Shown piece by piece: positions 10,102 to 19,697 of a stretch of 64,000 nt of DNA (positions within the stretch are counted from its first letter, which is position 1; every line of letters starts with the position of its first letter). A model generated the notes under the pieces. It did no database searches. It had not been told where the DNA came from and worked only from the letters and a program-made list of their open reading frames with translations. The translations under genes and the position numbers were made by a program. The DNA is from Marinobacterium marinum (lineage in GTDB: Bacteria; Pseudomonadota; Gammaproteobacteria; Pseudomonadales; Balneatricaceae). The stretch lies in NCBI RefSeq assembly GCF_013868415.1, contig NZ_JACEMT010000046.1, positions 62,001 to 126,000 on the forward strand, given 5' to 3'.

Positions 10102-11379
10102 TTACAGTAAAGCGGACAGCTCTTCGATCAGCAGATCCAGCTCGTTCTGGGCCTTTTGACGCGCTTTCTTTTTCAACGCCTCTACCTCGGCCGTTTTTTC
10201 CGCCACCAGCGCTTGAGCCGCCGCCGCCTTGTCAGCAGCCTGATCGACCTGGTCCAGCAGTGGCCGAATCTGCATCAGAATAGCACGACGGCGGCCTTCT
10301 TCCGCCCGAGCGATCTCTTCTTCGCTCTTTTCCTTTTCTTTTACCACATCCTGCTGTCGAGCCGTCGTGGTATCGGTCAGGGAACGAATACCCACGGCAT
10401 GACGCACCTTGTCCAGGAAAGGCACCGAGTGTTCCCGTGCCCGCTCCGCTCCTTTGTTCAGAATGGCCTCGACTTCACCCAGATCACTCATCAACTCGTT
10501 ATAGCGAACTCGCGGCCCCGTCAGGTGCGCATCAATGTACTCGAACAGTTCCGTCTTGGCATCACCCCAACCGATCCCTTCAAGGAAACGCTGACGCATC
10601 CGCTCGCTCTCGGCTTCGCTGGCAAAGCATCGGTAGAGGTGCATCAGGGTATTGTTCGGGTCTTTAGGCTCGCCCGGTGCCCGCGTGTCAGTTACGATCT
10701 GATTGATCAGCTTGCGCAGCTCATCAGAAGTACTGAACAACGGAATGGTGTTGTTGTAGCTCTTGGACATCTTGCGGCCATCCAGCCCCGGAATCAGCTG
10801 GGTTTCCTCATCCACCTTCGCCTCGGGCAGGGTGAACAGCGGCTCGAAGTTGTGATTAAAACGGCCGGCAATGTCACGCGCCATTTCAATATGCTGGACC
10901 TGATCCTTGCCCACCGGAATGATATCGGCCTGGAACATCAGGATATCCGCCGCCATCAGGACCGGGTAGCTGAACAGCCCCATGGTAACGCCATCATCCA
11001 AATCGTCTTTGCCAGCTTCACGATTGGCGTCAACTGCTGCCTTGTAGGCATGTGCACGGTTCATCAGTCCCTTGGACGTCTGACAGCTGAGTATCCAGCT
11101 TAGCTCGGTGATTTCGGGTATATCAGTCTGACGATAGAAGGTCGCCTTGTCGGTATCCAGCCCCAAAGCCAGCCAAGTTGCCGCAATTTCTCGAGTCGAG
11201 CGTGCAACACGCTCCGGCTCCTGACACTTGATCAGGGCATGAAAATCAGCCAAAAAGAAATAGCTATCAAGAGCCGGATTCTCGCTGGCGTCGATGGCGG
11301 GTTTGACCGCGCCGAGGTAATTGCCAATGTGCGGCGTACCGGTGGTTGTGATACCGGTAAGAACGGTTTTCTTACTCAT
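10102..11379 (-). CDS. trpS: tryptophanyl-tRNA synthetase with C-terminal coiled-coil extension
   Basis: Class I aminoacyl-tRNA synthetase charging tRNA-Trp. The HIGN signature is in TPHIGNYLG and the KMSKS loop in DGRKMSKSYNN; PVGKDQVQHIEMARDIA is also typical. The catalytic core is about 335 residues, as in E. coli, but the protein runs to 425 residues. The extra C-terminal 90 are Glu/Lys/Ala-rich, predicted coiled coil, and end LDLLIEELSALL. A longer TrpS also occurs in Pseudomonas, so this is a lineage trait rather than a fusion error. It starts at ATG 11379 with a weak GACGAG site. Confidence 0.95.
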   Translation of the reverse strand: MSKKTVLTGITTTGTPHIGNYLGAVKPAIDASENPALDSYFFLADFHALIKCQEPERVARSTREIAATWLALGLDTDKATFYRQTDIPEITELSWILSCQTSKGLMNRAHAYKAAVDANREAGKDDLDDGVTMGLFSYPVLMAADILMFQADIIPVGKDQVQHIEMARDIAGRFNHNFEPLFTLPEAKVDEETQLIPGLDGRKMSKSYNNTIPLFSTSDELRKLINQIVTDTRAPGEPKDPNNTLMHLYRCFASEAESERMRQRFLEGIGWGDAKTELFEYIDAHLTGPRVRYNELMSDLGEVEAILNKGAERAREHSVPFLDKVRHAVGIRSLTDTTTARQQDVVKEKEKSEEEIARAEEGRRRAILMQIRPLLDQVDQAADKAAAAQALVAEKTAEVEALKKKARQKAQNELDLLIEELSALL

Positions 11380-11535
11380 TATTCACTCGTCAGTCGTTTC
11401 ATCCCGACAGGGCCTTGGCTACCGGAGCCCCCCGTCAAGTTCAAAAGGCTATGATACAGTTTTGCACTGCTTCAGTCTCAGTGTACTGCCCAACTGATAC
11501 ACTGGGAAGCACCCAAGACAAAAAGGAGCCTCCGC

Positions 11536-11814
11536 ATGGAAGAATTCTGGCCCTCGACAATTACCTTGGCAGGCTTTTTCCTGCCCGCCATGATACTGAT
11601 CATACGCGCCCCCGACAGGCACCCATCCACGCTGGGTTACCTGCTGATCATTGCCGGGCTGTGTCTGCTGGGAGGCCTGATGTTCAGCGCAGCCCTGATG
11701 TACTGGTACCCGCCTTTCAGCCAGCCTCTGCTCAGTTCACTGCTGGTCGTACTGGGCGCTCTGCTCTCGCTGGGGTTGAGACGGCTGTGGTCGAGCTGGT
11801 CCAAACCTGACTGA
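11536..11814 (+). CDS. small membrane protein, unknown
   Basis: A 92-residue protein with about three hydrophobic segments (LAGFFLPAMILII, LGYLLIIAGLCLLGGLMFSAAL, LLSSLLVVLGALLSLGL) and a basic C-terminus. AAGGAG lies nine nt before the ATG, so it is very likely translated. I recognise no family. It lies between divergent trpS and the DUF2789 gene, and there is no operon to hint at function. Confidence 0.7.
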   Translation: MEEFWPSTITLAGFFLPAMILIIRAPDRHPSTLGYLLIIAGLCLLGGLMFSAALMYWYPPFSQPLLSSLLVVLGALLSLGLRRLWSSWSKPD

Positions 11815-11898
11815 AACCATTGGTTTTTGACAAGTTCGAGTCCTCGGCCATAATAGAATCTGACTCAGTGCATGACGGTAAATCACACGGAGGACCCC

Positions 11899-12132
11899 AT
11901 GGATACATCCACGCACACCTTCTCGGCGCTGTTTGAGCAGTTGGGCCTGGCCAGCGACACGGACTCCATTCAACAGTTCATCCGCACTCACCAACTGTTC
12001 AGCAGTGAAATCCAGCTTCACGAAGCTTCGTTCTGGAACGAGGCCCAAGCAGCATTCCTGCAGGATGCTCTCGGCAATGACTCAGACTGGGCCGAAGTGG
12101 TGGATGAACTGAATAACAGTCTGCACACCTGA
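11899..12132 (+). CDS. DUF2789 family protein
   Basis: A 77-residue acidic protein matching DUF2789: [54 protein letters not shown]. The family is common in Pseudomonas and Oceanospirillales; its function is unknown. The ATG at 11899 is preceded by CGGAGG and fits the family start; a longer in-frame start at 11872 has no such support. A strong terminator follows 16 nt after the stop. Confidence 0.85.
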   Translation: MDTSTHTFSALFEQLGLASDTDSIQQFIRTHQLFSSEIQLHEASFWNEAQAAFLQDALGNDSDWAEVVDELNNSLHT

Positions 12133-12148
12133 CCCATACCCGTTCACC

Positions 12149-12176
12149 GGCGGGCTATTGCCCGCCTGTTTTATTT
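12149..12176 (+). terminator. rho-independent terminator after the DUF2789 gene
   Basis: Stem GGCGGGC/GCCCGCC (12149-12155 and 12160-12166) with a TATT loop, followed by TGTTTTATTT. It lies 27 nt before the yaaA start and separates the two genes. Confidence 0.85.
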
Positions 12177-12202
12177 GTCGCCAGACCAAGGGACTCACCC
12201 AG

Positions 12203-12985
12203 ATGCTGACACTGGTTTCACCGGCCAAAACACTTGATTACGATTCACCTCTCGCAACCCAAGTGTACTCTCAACCCCGCTTTATCGACCACTCTCGCGA
12301 GTTGATCGACACCCTGCGCCAGTTATCCGTACAGGATATTGCAGAATTAATGAAACTCAGTGACAAGTTGGCTGCGCTCAATGTCGCCCGCTATGAAAGC
12401 TGGGAGCCAGCACATGCTACAGATAATGCCCGCCAGGCCCTGCTGGCATTCAAGGGCGACGTTTATGCGGGCCTGGATGCAGAAAGCTTTACTGCCGCCG
12501 ATTTCGAGTTTGCCCAACGGCACCTGCGCATCCTGTCCGGCCTGTACGGCGTCTTGCGTCCACTGGACTTGCTGGAACCCTATCGCCTTGAAATGGGCAC
12601 ACGATTGAAAAACCCTCGTGGCGACAACCTGTACCAGTTCTGGGGCAACCTGATTACGGAAGCCCTGAACGAAGAACTGGCCGAGCATTCAGCAGAAGTC
12701 GTGATCAACTTGGCGTCCAACGAATACTTCAAGGCCGTCAAGCCCAGACAACTGAATGCGCGCCTGATTACTCCGGTATTCAAGGACCTGAAAAACGGCC
12801 AATACAAGATCATCAGCTTTTACGCCAAAAAGGCCCGCGGCTTGATGAGTCGCTACATGATCCGCAACCGAATCGAAACACCGGAAGCTCTGCAGCAGTT
12901 TGATCTGGAAGGGTACTACTTCAGCCCCGAACAGAGTCAGGGAGATACTTGGGTTTTCCTGCGTGATGCACCCCCGACAAAATAA
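12203..12985 (+). CDS. yaaA: peroxide stress protein YaaA (DUF328)
   Basis: A 260-residue cytoplasmic protein, the full family length. Family motifs are [75 protein letters not shown] and [12 protein letters not shown]. In E. coli, YaaA is OxyR-induced and lowers free iron during hydrogen peroxide stress. I start at ATG 12203, the family N-terminus; no OxyR site could be picked out by eye. Confidence 0.93.
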   Translation: MLTLVSPAKTLDYDSPLATQVYSQPRFIDHSRELIDTLRQLSVQDIAELMKLSDKLAALNVARYESWEPAHATDNARQALLAFKGDVYAGLDAESFTAADFEFAQRHLRILSGLYGVLRPLDLLEPYRLEMGTRLKNPRGDNLYQFWGNLITEALNEELAEHSAEVVINLASNEYFKAVKPRQLNARLITPVFKDLKNGQYKIISFYAKKARGLMSRYMIRNRIETPEALQQFDLEGYYFSPEQSQGDTWVFLRDAPPTK

Positions 12986-13008
12986 CGAAGGTTGCACCAG
13001 GCCGAATT

Positions 13009-13040
13009 GAAAAAACGGTGGCAGAAACCGCCTGCCACCG
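13009..13040 (-). terminator. rho-independent terminator of the Tim44-like gene
   Basis: A perfect 10-bp stem (13014-13023 and 13031-13040, ACGGTGGCAG and complement) around a 7-nt loop. On the minus strand it is followed by six T residues. It lies 11 nt beyond the Tim44-like stop and also faces the end of yaaA. Confidence 0.85.
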
Positions 13041-13051
13041 TCCTCAACAAC

Positions 13052-13921
13052 TCATTTCGGCTGTTCAATACCCACAATAATCCAGTTGGCACCGGAAATC
13101 TTCATATCACGCGCCAGGTGCCAGGTTTCACTGAATTCGCTGCTCGGCTGGCCAGACTCGGCGATCCAGCCATAGAAGTGAATACTTGCAACCACCTGAT
13201 CACCCTCATCAATAAAGTTGACCAGCTCGGCCATCACCGAGTCCACCTCTGTATGTTGTTCGGCCGGCAGCTTGGCACGCTCCTGCTGCAGGGATGCCAG
13301 CATTTCCTCCGACATGTAATCACGAATTTCACTCCAGTCCTGTGTATCCCAGGCTTTTTGCAAATGGAGGAAATGCTGCTGGGCACCGTCGACAAATGCC
13401 CGCTCGTTGAACCATTCGGGCAGATTCAGGCGAGCATTCGACAAGCTCGCATCGCCTCCCCCGCCAAACACCGGAGTCTGCGGCTGTACCGGGCTTGGCT
13501 GAGGCTCGGCCTGCTGACGCATCATGCCGCCCCCCGGAGTGGCATAGGCCGGTTGTGCCGGTTGTACTCTGCGCCGAGCGAACAGCTTGAAGATTACAAA
13601 CCCGATCACGGCAATCAGCAGGATATCCATGATCTGAATACCATCAAACGCCCCGCCCATGAACAGGGACGCCAGCAAGCCGCCCGCCAGCAAACCGCCA
13701 AGCATACCGCCGAAGCCCTTGGAACGACTGCCAGCAGTGCCGTTTTTACTCGTCGGTGTTGCTGAGGCCTGTTCCCGACTGGGCGCCGGTGCAACTCGCT
13801 TTGGAGTTGTATAGCTCTTGCCGAAACTGGAGCCTCCGCCCAGGCGCTTGGCTTCGGCCATATCTGGCATCATGACCAGGCCCAGCAGCAGAGCAAAACA
13901 AGTCGTCATCAATATACGCAT
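13052..13921 (-). CDS. Tim44-like domain, exported/membrane protein
   Basis: A 289-residue protein. It begins with a signal-like hydrophobic segment (MTTCFALLLGLVMMPDMAEA), then a low-complexity GGGSSFGKS / APAPSRE linker and a Gly-rich hydrophobic stretch (GMLGGLLAGGLLASLFMGG). A second membrane segment follows (IMDILLIAVIGFVIFKLFARRR). The C-terminal 130 residues form a Tim44-like/NTF2-fold domain (WFNERAFVDGAQQHFLHLQKAWDTQDWSEIRDYMSEEM). Bacterial versions of this fold are envelope proteins of unknown role. GAGGAG precedes the ATG. Monocistronic, with its own terminator. Confidence 0.88.
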   Translation of the reverse strand: MRILMTTCFALLLGLVMMPDMAEAKRLGGGSSFGKSYTTPKRVAPAPSREQASATPTSKNGTAGSRSKGFGGMLGGLLAGGLLASLFMGGAFDGIQIMDILLIAVIGFVIFKLFARRRVQPAQPAYATPGGGMMRQQAEPQPSPVQPQTPVFGGGGDASLSNARLNLPEWFNERAFVDGAQQHFLHLQKAWDTQDWSEIRDYMSEEMLASLQQERAKLPAEQHTEVDSVMAELVNFIDEGDQVVASIHFYGWIAESGQPSSEFSETWHLARDMKISGANWIIVGIEQPK

Positions 13922-14033
13922 TTTTTCTCCTCAAGTAGCTCTGCCCAATCGGTGCAGAGAGTGCGATACAGGGTTCGGCAAGGGGTTATCCCCGCCGGGT
14001 AATACAAATCGAACCGCTTTCATTACGACAACG

Positions 14034-15734
14034 TCAGGCAGCTTCCCGCTTGTGGCGGCGCAGCAGTCTGGCCAGTACCGTGTGCGGCGGGTCCTCACCC
14101 GTCAACAGGTAGTGCAAGACATTATAATTGTTGACGCTCCACTCCATCTGTCGTTTGGCCACTGTCAGACCACAAAACAGCAGCTCGTCTCCCGGACTCA
14201 AGGCGTGCAGCTCGCCCGGCAACAGATGAACATCGGTCTCTGTTTTCAGCAACAGCGGGAAACAGGGCAACATGCGATCATGCTGGCGCGGGTCCTTGTT
14301 CAGGTAACGCAGGGTCACCGGTTGTTCCGACAGCATCGCCATAATCGCCGGTGCCGTTTCCGGGCTGACCCGAACGGCCCAGCTATCCAGCTCTCGATCC
14401 CCTACCACATGACTCATACGGTTCACCAGCGTATGTGCCCAGACATCATCCTGTTGCTGCAGGCACTCCAGAAACAGCGGCAACAACGGCGTTTTCAGCT
14501 GCGCCAGGATGCGGTTGGCAATAATCCGCCCGGGCTCCATTACGAAGTCACAACGACTGTTCCTGAATATAAGAGCATTCTGATGCAGATTCTGACGCAC
14601 CACCGTGGTCAGTTTGGGATTCAACTCCCGTGCTGTCATGATGATCGACAGGTTATCGGCATCATTGGCCGTCCCGGCAATAACACCGACGGCCGATGTA
14701 ATACCGGCTTCATCCAGGGTATGCGCTTCGGTACCGACCCCCACCACCCCATTGGCGACGGGCGCCAACGTACCGGGACTGGGATCGATAATGGTCACTT
14801 CCATCTCCTCTGCGGAAAAGGCCGTCGTCAAGGCACGGCCAAAACGGCCATAGCCGCAGATAATCCAGCGCCCCGGTGCATGCTTGTAGGCTGTAGACAA
14901 CGCTCGATGGCGCGGGTTCATCAACCAGTCGTATACCAGCAATTTATGGGGAGAGCGAGCAGCCAGAGCCATATAGTCCGCGTAAGCTCGAAAGGGGTCG
15001 ACAATCATGTCAGTGCCAAAGGACGCCATGTTGGCAGTCGTCACTTCGGAATTGGTGCGGGTAATGACCTGACGCTTGGGCGCCAGCAGCTTGCTGGCAA
15101 TGGCGATCGACAAGTTGACATTATCATTATTGGTCAGCGCCAACACGCCGACACACTGCGAGTGCTGCAGCCCGGCATAATCCAGAATATCCGGCAGGGA
15201 CGCATCTCCGCAAAGCGCCGGGACCGGAAGGGTCAGGTTATCCAGCTCCAGTGCATCGATGCGCTCCTGATCGATATCGACCACGACCACTCTAATGCCG
15301 CGCTCCACCAAACGCCTGACCACAATACTGCCGGTCACGCCATAGCCACAAACCAAATAGAACGGCTCGCGCAGATGCCGAACATGCGAGGTAAACCCCC
15401 TCAGCCGCATCAGACGGCCGAACATCGGTTCCTGCAGTACCGCCAGCGTCTGCCCAATACTGTACAGCCAGCTCACCACAGTGGCATAGATCGACAGGGT
15501 CACCCACATGCGCTGAGCGTCAGTGAACTCGTACGGGACTTCGCCAAAGCCGATCGTGGTTCCCATGTAGGAAACGAAGTAAAAGGCATGGAAGAAATCC
15601 ATGTACCAGACATTGCCGTCGGCATCCTGGCCCGGAATCAGGGTCATGCCGAACACGGATACCGCATAGACCGTGATCAGCGTGATCAAGGGCGCCCGCA
15701 GGCGCCGCATGAACAAAAAGACCAGATTATTCAT
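14034..15734 (-). CDS. ion channel with two TrkA-N (RCK) domains
   Basis: A 566-residue protein. The N-terminus has two membrane helices around a pore loop, as in Kch/MthK-type channels; the filter reads TIGFGE where the canonical form is TVGYGD. Two TrkA-N Rossmann domains follow (YLVCGYGVTGSIVVRRL near residue 130 and WIICGYGRFGRALTTAF near 290), each able to bind NAD(H) or another nucleotide. The altered filter may change selectivity. Its start is 3 nt past the stop of the DUF6394 membrane gene, so the two form an operon. Potassium handling would suit a salt-exposed cell (inference). Confidence 0.88.
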   Translation of the reverse strand: MNNLVFLFMRRLRAPLITLITVYAVSVFGMTLIPGQDADGNVWYMDFFHAFYFVSYMGTTIGFGEVPYEFTDAQRMWVTLSIYATVVSWLYSIGQTLAVLQEPMFGRLMRLRGFTSHVRHLREPFYLVCGYGVTGSIVVRRLVERGIRVVVVDIDQERIDALELDNLTLPVPALCGDASLPDILDYAGLQHSQCVGVLALTNNDNVNLSIAIASKLLAPKRQVITRTNSEVTTANMASFGTDMIVDPFRAYADYMALAARSPHKLLVYDWLMNPRHRALSTAYKHAPGRWIICGYGRFGRALTTAFSAEEMEVTIIDPSPGTLAPVANGVVGVGTEAHTLDEAGITSAVGVIAGTANDADNLSIIMTARELNPKLTTVVRQNLHQNALIFRNSRCDFVMEPGRIIANRILAQLKTPLLPLFLECLQQQDDVWAHTLVNRMSHVVGDRELDSWAVRVSPETAPAIMAMLSEQPVTLRYLNKDPRQHDRMLPCFPLLLKTETDVHLLPGELHALSPGDELLFCGLTVAKRQMEWSVNNYNVLHYLLTGEDPPHTVLARLLRRHKREAA

Positions 15735-15737
15735 CGT

Positions 15738-16121
15738 TTAACGCCGTATCAGCGCAGTTTCAACGACCAGCAGAACAACCGAAATGAGATTGGCGACCGC
15801 CGCACCGGCAGCAAAGGACACCACACCGGCCATGACCCTTGGCGTCATGCCCATGGCCGCGATCTGTTCGCCATAGCCCCAAAAGGCCGCCGCGATGATC
15901 AACTGCACATCCGCGACCAGACTGGTAGCCAGCATCAAAGCCCCCAGGTGGGTTCGGTCGCCAAACTTGAGCACAGTACATACCAGACTAACGACCAGCG
16001 CCGCAAAAAGCTCATAGACATCGTGATGATCGGGGTTATCCAAGTCCCCCAGCACAAAACCGAAGTTTAGTGTCAGCGCCAATACTATGAAAAATGCAAA
16101 GATTACCTTTTCACGGTTCAT
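15738..16121 (-). CDS. DUF6394-type membrane protein, channel partner
   Basis: A 127-residue integral membrane protein with four hydrophobic segments (VIFAFFIVLALTLNFGFVLG, ELFAALVVSLVCTVLKF, LGALMLATSLVADVQLIIAAAFW, VVSFAAGAAVANLISVVLLVVETAL). I recall it as DUF6394, a small family often placed beside TrkA-N channel genes. It lies immediately upstream of the channel, 3 nt apart, which suggests an accessory subunit. The start is ATG 16121, with AGGAA about 11 nt upstream. Confidence 0.75.
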   Translation of the reverse strand: MNREKVIFAFFIVLALTLNFGFVLGDLDNPDHHDVYELFAALVVSLVCTVLKFGDRTHLGALMLATSLVADVQLIIAAAFWGYGEQIAAMGMTPRVMAGVVSFAAGAAVANLISVVLLVVETALIRR

Positions 16122-16286
16122 CCGTCAGTTTCCTATCCTGTAAACTCTGGCTGATTGTATCGACTGTCTGCGCCCTCTGCACCCATGACAAACAGAATCG
16201 CCCCTCTCGACAGGTACGATGGAACTGAGTGCAGCCTTAACAGTCCCATCTAGTTCTGGATAGCGCACAACAACAAGTGAGGAAAT

Positions 16287-19124
16287 ATGCTCCGTCTACA
16301 CCGCTCGTCGGCTTTCATGCTTTTTCTGCTGTTCTGGATGGCCACGCCATTACGGGCCGAGATTATCAAAGGCCCTTTGGATACCCGTGAGTATCGTTAT
16401 CTGCAGCTGGACAACGGGCTGCGAGCGGTCGTCGTATCCGACCCTCACGCCGACAAGGCCGCGGTGTCTATGAATGTGCAGGTGGGCTCCAACGCCAATC
16501 CGGTTAACCGCCCCGGCCTGGCCCACTTTCTGGAGCACATGCTGTTCCTCGGCACCCAAAAGTATCCGCAGGCCGACAGCTACCAGCAATTCATCAGTTC
16601 ACACGGCGGGACGCACAATGCGTTTACCGCTTACGAGAACACCAACTATTTCTTCGACGTAAAGGCCAGCGCCCTGCCTGAAGCCATAGACCGTTTCGGA
16701 CAGTTTTTCATTGCCCCGCTGCTGACCCCCGAGTACGTTGACCGTGAGCGCCATGCCGTACACTCCGAATATCAGGCCAAGCTGAGAGACGATGGCCGCC
16801 GCAGTTTCGAGGCCCTGAAGCAGGCTTTTAACCCCGAGCATCATTACAGCCACTTCGCCGTCGGCAGCCTGGACACCCTGTCCAATGCCGACGACACCTC
16901 CATCCGCGAAGAGCTGATTCGCTTTTACGAACGCTACTATTCCGCCAACTTGATGACACTGGCGGTTATTGGCCCCCAGTCGACGGATCAACTGGAAACC
17001 CTGGTCCGTCAAACCTTTGCACCGGTACAAAATCGCAATGCCAGCGAATACGTGGATCAAGCCCCCCTGTTCGTTGAAGGCCGCCTGCCGGCACAGCTGC
17101 ATATCGAAACGCTGCGTGAAACCCGGGTACTGAGTCTGAGTTTTCCGCTACCGCCCATCCGTGAGCACTGGCAGCAAAAGCCCCTGTACTACCTGAGCAG
17201 CCTGATCGGCTATGAAGGCAAGGGCAGCCTGCTGTCACTGCTCAAGCAGAAGGGCTGGGTACGCAGCCTGTCATCCTCTCCCGCCATGAGCCTGCCCAAA
17301 CAGTCCATGTTCCAAATTCAAATGGAGCTGACCGAAGCCGGCTGGCAGGCTATCGACCAGGTGACCAACGATACCTTTGCATTTATTGAAACCCTGCGCC
17401 GCTCCGGCATCAAGGCAGAGCTCTTTGACGAAGAACGTCAGCTGGCCAACGTTCAATTTCAATTCCGCATGCCTGGCGATCCCGTGCATGAAGTGATGAG
17501 ACTGGCTCAAGCCCTGCCGCATTACCCGGTCGCCAACCTGTTGAACGCCGACTATCACTTCGGTGCTTTTGATGCCGACCTGGTACAGCGCTACCTGGAT
17601 GCCATGCGGCCAGACAACCTGTTGCTGACTCTGGAAGGACAGGAGCTGTACACCAACGAGGTGGAGCCTCGCTACCAGACCGCCTATGCGATCCAGCCAA
17701 TTAATGAGCAGCGCCTGGAGCGCTGGCAGAACCCCAGCATCGATGAACGCCTGCACGTACGTCAGCACAACCCGTTCATCGCTGAACAGTTAACCTTGGT
17801 GGAAACCGAACCTCATCCGCATCCCAAGGCCATCTGGTCGCAGCCGGGATCAGTGCTCTGGTACCTGCCCGACAGTGAGTTCAAACGTCCCAAAGCCGAT
17901 TTCTATTTCAGCCTGCTGTCACCGGTTGCCAGCCAGTCGGCCCAGAGCACGCTGCTGGCCCAACTGTACACCCGCATGGTTCTGGACCAACTCAACGAAC
18001 CGCTGTACGACGCGGCATTGGCCGGGCTGAGTGTCAGCCTGTACCCCCACTTGCAAGGTCTGAGCTTCAAGCTCGGCGGCTTCAGCGACAAGCAGCCGCT
18101 GCTGTTGAAAACGGTCATCGATACCATGCGTCACCCGACGCTGGAAGCCGAACGCTTTATCCGTATTCGGGACCAGCTGCGAGAAGAGCTGGAAAACGCG
18201 GCCCAGGAAAAGCCTTATACACAAGCATTTGGTCACCTGTATACCCACCTGCTGGGCAGCTGGACGCGCGAACAAAAACTGGCCGCGCTGCAGGAAGTCA
18301 CCCTTGAAGACCTGCGGGCTTTTTACCCCAAACTGCTGGAACCGGCAGGCCTGCGTCTGATTGCACATGGCAACCTGGCCCCGGATACGGCAACCCGAAT
18401 GGCACAGACGGTCAGCAGCACGCTGCAACCGGCTCAGCTTGGCTGGTTGGCCGAACCCCCACATGTACTCTCATTGCCGGAAAACGAACCGCTGATTGAC
18501 ACCTTTCTGACCGAACATACGGATGCTTCCGCCCTGCTTTACCTGCAGAGCCCGGATGAAACACTGCAGACACGTGCAGCTGTCGCATTGATCAGCGAGA
18601 TCATCGCGACCCCCTTCTATTCTCGCCTGCGTACGGAAAAGCAGTATGGTTATATCGTTTTCGCCAACTTCATGCCGGTCCGCGAACGCGCCGGAATTGC
18701 GTTAATAGTGCAGTCTCCCGGCACCGACCCGTTTGTGCTGGCCAGCGAATACACCCGTTTCCTGGAAGACATGTCGGCGCAACTGAACACCCTGGGTGAT
18801 GATGAGCTGGACCGCTATAAGCAAAGCCTGCTATCACGCATCAACCAGCGTGACACCAGCCTTAACGAGCGCACCAGCCGCTATTGGCGTGAGCTGGATC
18901 GCGGCAACCTGAACTTTGATACCCGCGACCAGCTGAGCGAACACACACGCAACCTGAGCCGCGAGGACCTGAGTGCCATGCTGGAGAAACTACTGACTCG
19001 TCAGTTGCTGATCCGCAACTTCGGGGCAACGGTAGAAAAGGATGTCAAACAGCAGGCGCAACAGGATGATGCTGCCCGACTGGACACCCTGAAACAGGAT
19101 CAACTGGGTGTCCCCCTGAGCTGA
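16287..19124 (+). CDS. M16 family zinc metalloprotease (pitrilysin/insulinase-like)
   Basis: A 945-residue protease with an N-terminal signal peptide (FMLFLLFWMATPLRA), so periplasmic. The inverted zinc motif HFLEH is at residues 80-84 (His80, Glu83, His84), followed by GTQKYP and the downstream ENTNYFF and HAVHSEYQAKLRDDGRR region with the third zinc ligand Glu. The four-domain length matches pitrilysin (about 960). The C-terminal half contains YSRLRTEKQYGYIVF, the Arg/Tyr substrate site of the family. It probably degrades peptides under about 10 kDa. Monocistronic, with GAGGAAAT before the ATG. Confidence 0.93.
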   Translation: MLRLHRSSAFMLFLLFWMATPLRAEIIKGPLDTREYRYLQLDNGLRAVVVSDPHADKAAVSMNVQVGSNANPVNRPGLAHFLEHMLFLGTQKYPQADSYQQFISSHGGTHNAFTAYENTNYFFDVKASALPEAIDRFGQFFIAPLLTPEYVDRERHAVHSEYQAKLRDDGRRSFEALKQAFNPEHHYSHFAVGSLDTLSNADDTSIREELIRFYERYYSANLMTLAVIGPQSTDQLETLVRQTFAPVQNRNASEYVDQAPLFVEGRLPAQLHIETLRETRVLSLSFPLPPIREHWQQKPLYYLSSLIGYEGKGSLLSLLKQKGWVRSLSSSPAMSLPKQSMFQIQMELTEAGWQAIDQVTNDTFAFIETLRRSGIKAELFDEERQLANVQFQFRMPGDPVHEVMRLAQALPHYPVANLLNADYHFGAFDADLVQRYLDAMRPDNLLLTLEGQELYTNEVEPRYQTAYAIQPINEQRLERWQNPSIDERLHVRQHNPFIAEQLTLVETEPHPHPKAIWSQPGSVLWYLPDSEFKRPKADFYFSLLSPVASQSAQSTLLAQLYTRMVLDQLNEPLYDAALAGLSVSLYPHLQGLSFKLGGFSDKQPLLLKTVIDTMRHPTLEAERFIRIRDQLREELENAAQEKPYTQAFGHLYTHLLGSWTREQKLAALQEVTLEDLRAFYPKLLEPAGLRLIAHGNLAPDTATRMAQTVSSTLQPAQLGWLAEPPHVLSLPENEPLIDTFLTEHTDASALLYLQSPDETLQTRAAVALISEIIATPFYSRLRTEKQYGYIVFANFMPVRERAGIALIVQSPGTDPFVLASEYTRFLEDMSAQLNTLGDDELDRYKQSLLSRINQRDTSLNERTSRYWRELDRGNLNFDTRDQLSEHTRNLSREDLSAMLEKLLTRQLLIRNFGATVEKDVKQQAQQDDAARLDTLKQDQLGVPLS

Positions 19125-19130
19125 CGCGGA

Positions 19131-19697
19131 TCAGGGCGTCTCGACCGGCTCTTCCACAAAGACCCGGCCCGGCGCCCTGGCCGCCGGCTCCGGCGCGGTC
19201 GCCATGGGCGGTTCATCCGCCCGTCCCTGCCAGCCACTGTCGCCGGGCTGTCGATCGCCCAGATACATGCCGGGCAGCGCCTTGACCTCTTCAGTACAGA
19301 TATTCTGGAAAACACAGCGCTGAATATCCAGATCCAGCCGGATCCGGTCAAAAACCTTGTCTTCTCCAAACAGTGCAACGACCGGTTCGGGACGCACCAC
19401 GACCCGCTGCACCTCAGGCTCCGGAGACGGGTAAACCACCTGCACGGAAGGCGGTACCCGCTGATAATCGGCAAACGCGACCTCCCTCAGGGGCTCCCAG
19501 TCCCGATCACCACGGTGCCAGTCCTGATACAGCTCGCGGCCATGTGCTCGCCCCGACGAGAAGCGATCCACGCCGGTAACGGCATAGGGAATCAACTCCA
19601 CCGCCATCAGGGCGGTACTCAGGGACAGTCCCAGAAGACCGACCAGGGCCTGGCAACACGCGCTAGAAATATTCTCCTGGGTAGATCGACTCGGCAT
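19131..19697 (-). CDS. hypothetical protein with N-terminal membrane/signal segment
   Basis: A 188-residue protein. A hydrophobic stretch at about residues 13-32 (CCQALVGLLGLSLSTALMAV) looks like a signal or anchor. The rest is Pro/Val/Glu-rich (YPSPEPEVQRVVVRPEPVV) with a short conserved-looking block (LDLDIQRCVFQNICTEEVKALPGMYLGD). I recognise no domain. The start at 19697 overlaps the 3' end of sbcB by 35 nt on the same strand, with GGAGGAA 10-12 nt upstream, so translational coupling to sbcB is likely. Lower confidence because of the odd composition. Confidence 0.6.
   Translation of the reverse strand: MPSRSTQENISSACCQALVGLLGLSLSTALMAVELIPYAVTGVDRFSSGRAHGRELYQDWHRGDRDWEPLREVAFADYQRVPPSVQVVYPSPEPEVQRVVVRPEPVVALFGEDKVFDRIRLDLDIQRCVFQNICTEEVKALPGMYLGDRQPGDSGWQGRADEPPMATAPEPAARAPGRVFVEEPVETP

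Noticed and set aside
13818-16070. A 750-codon open frame on the plus strand
   Set aside because: It lies antisense to the Tim44-like and channel genes, both of which have clear domains. It is His/Gln/Arg-rich, as expected for the complement of a GC-biased gene.
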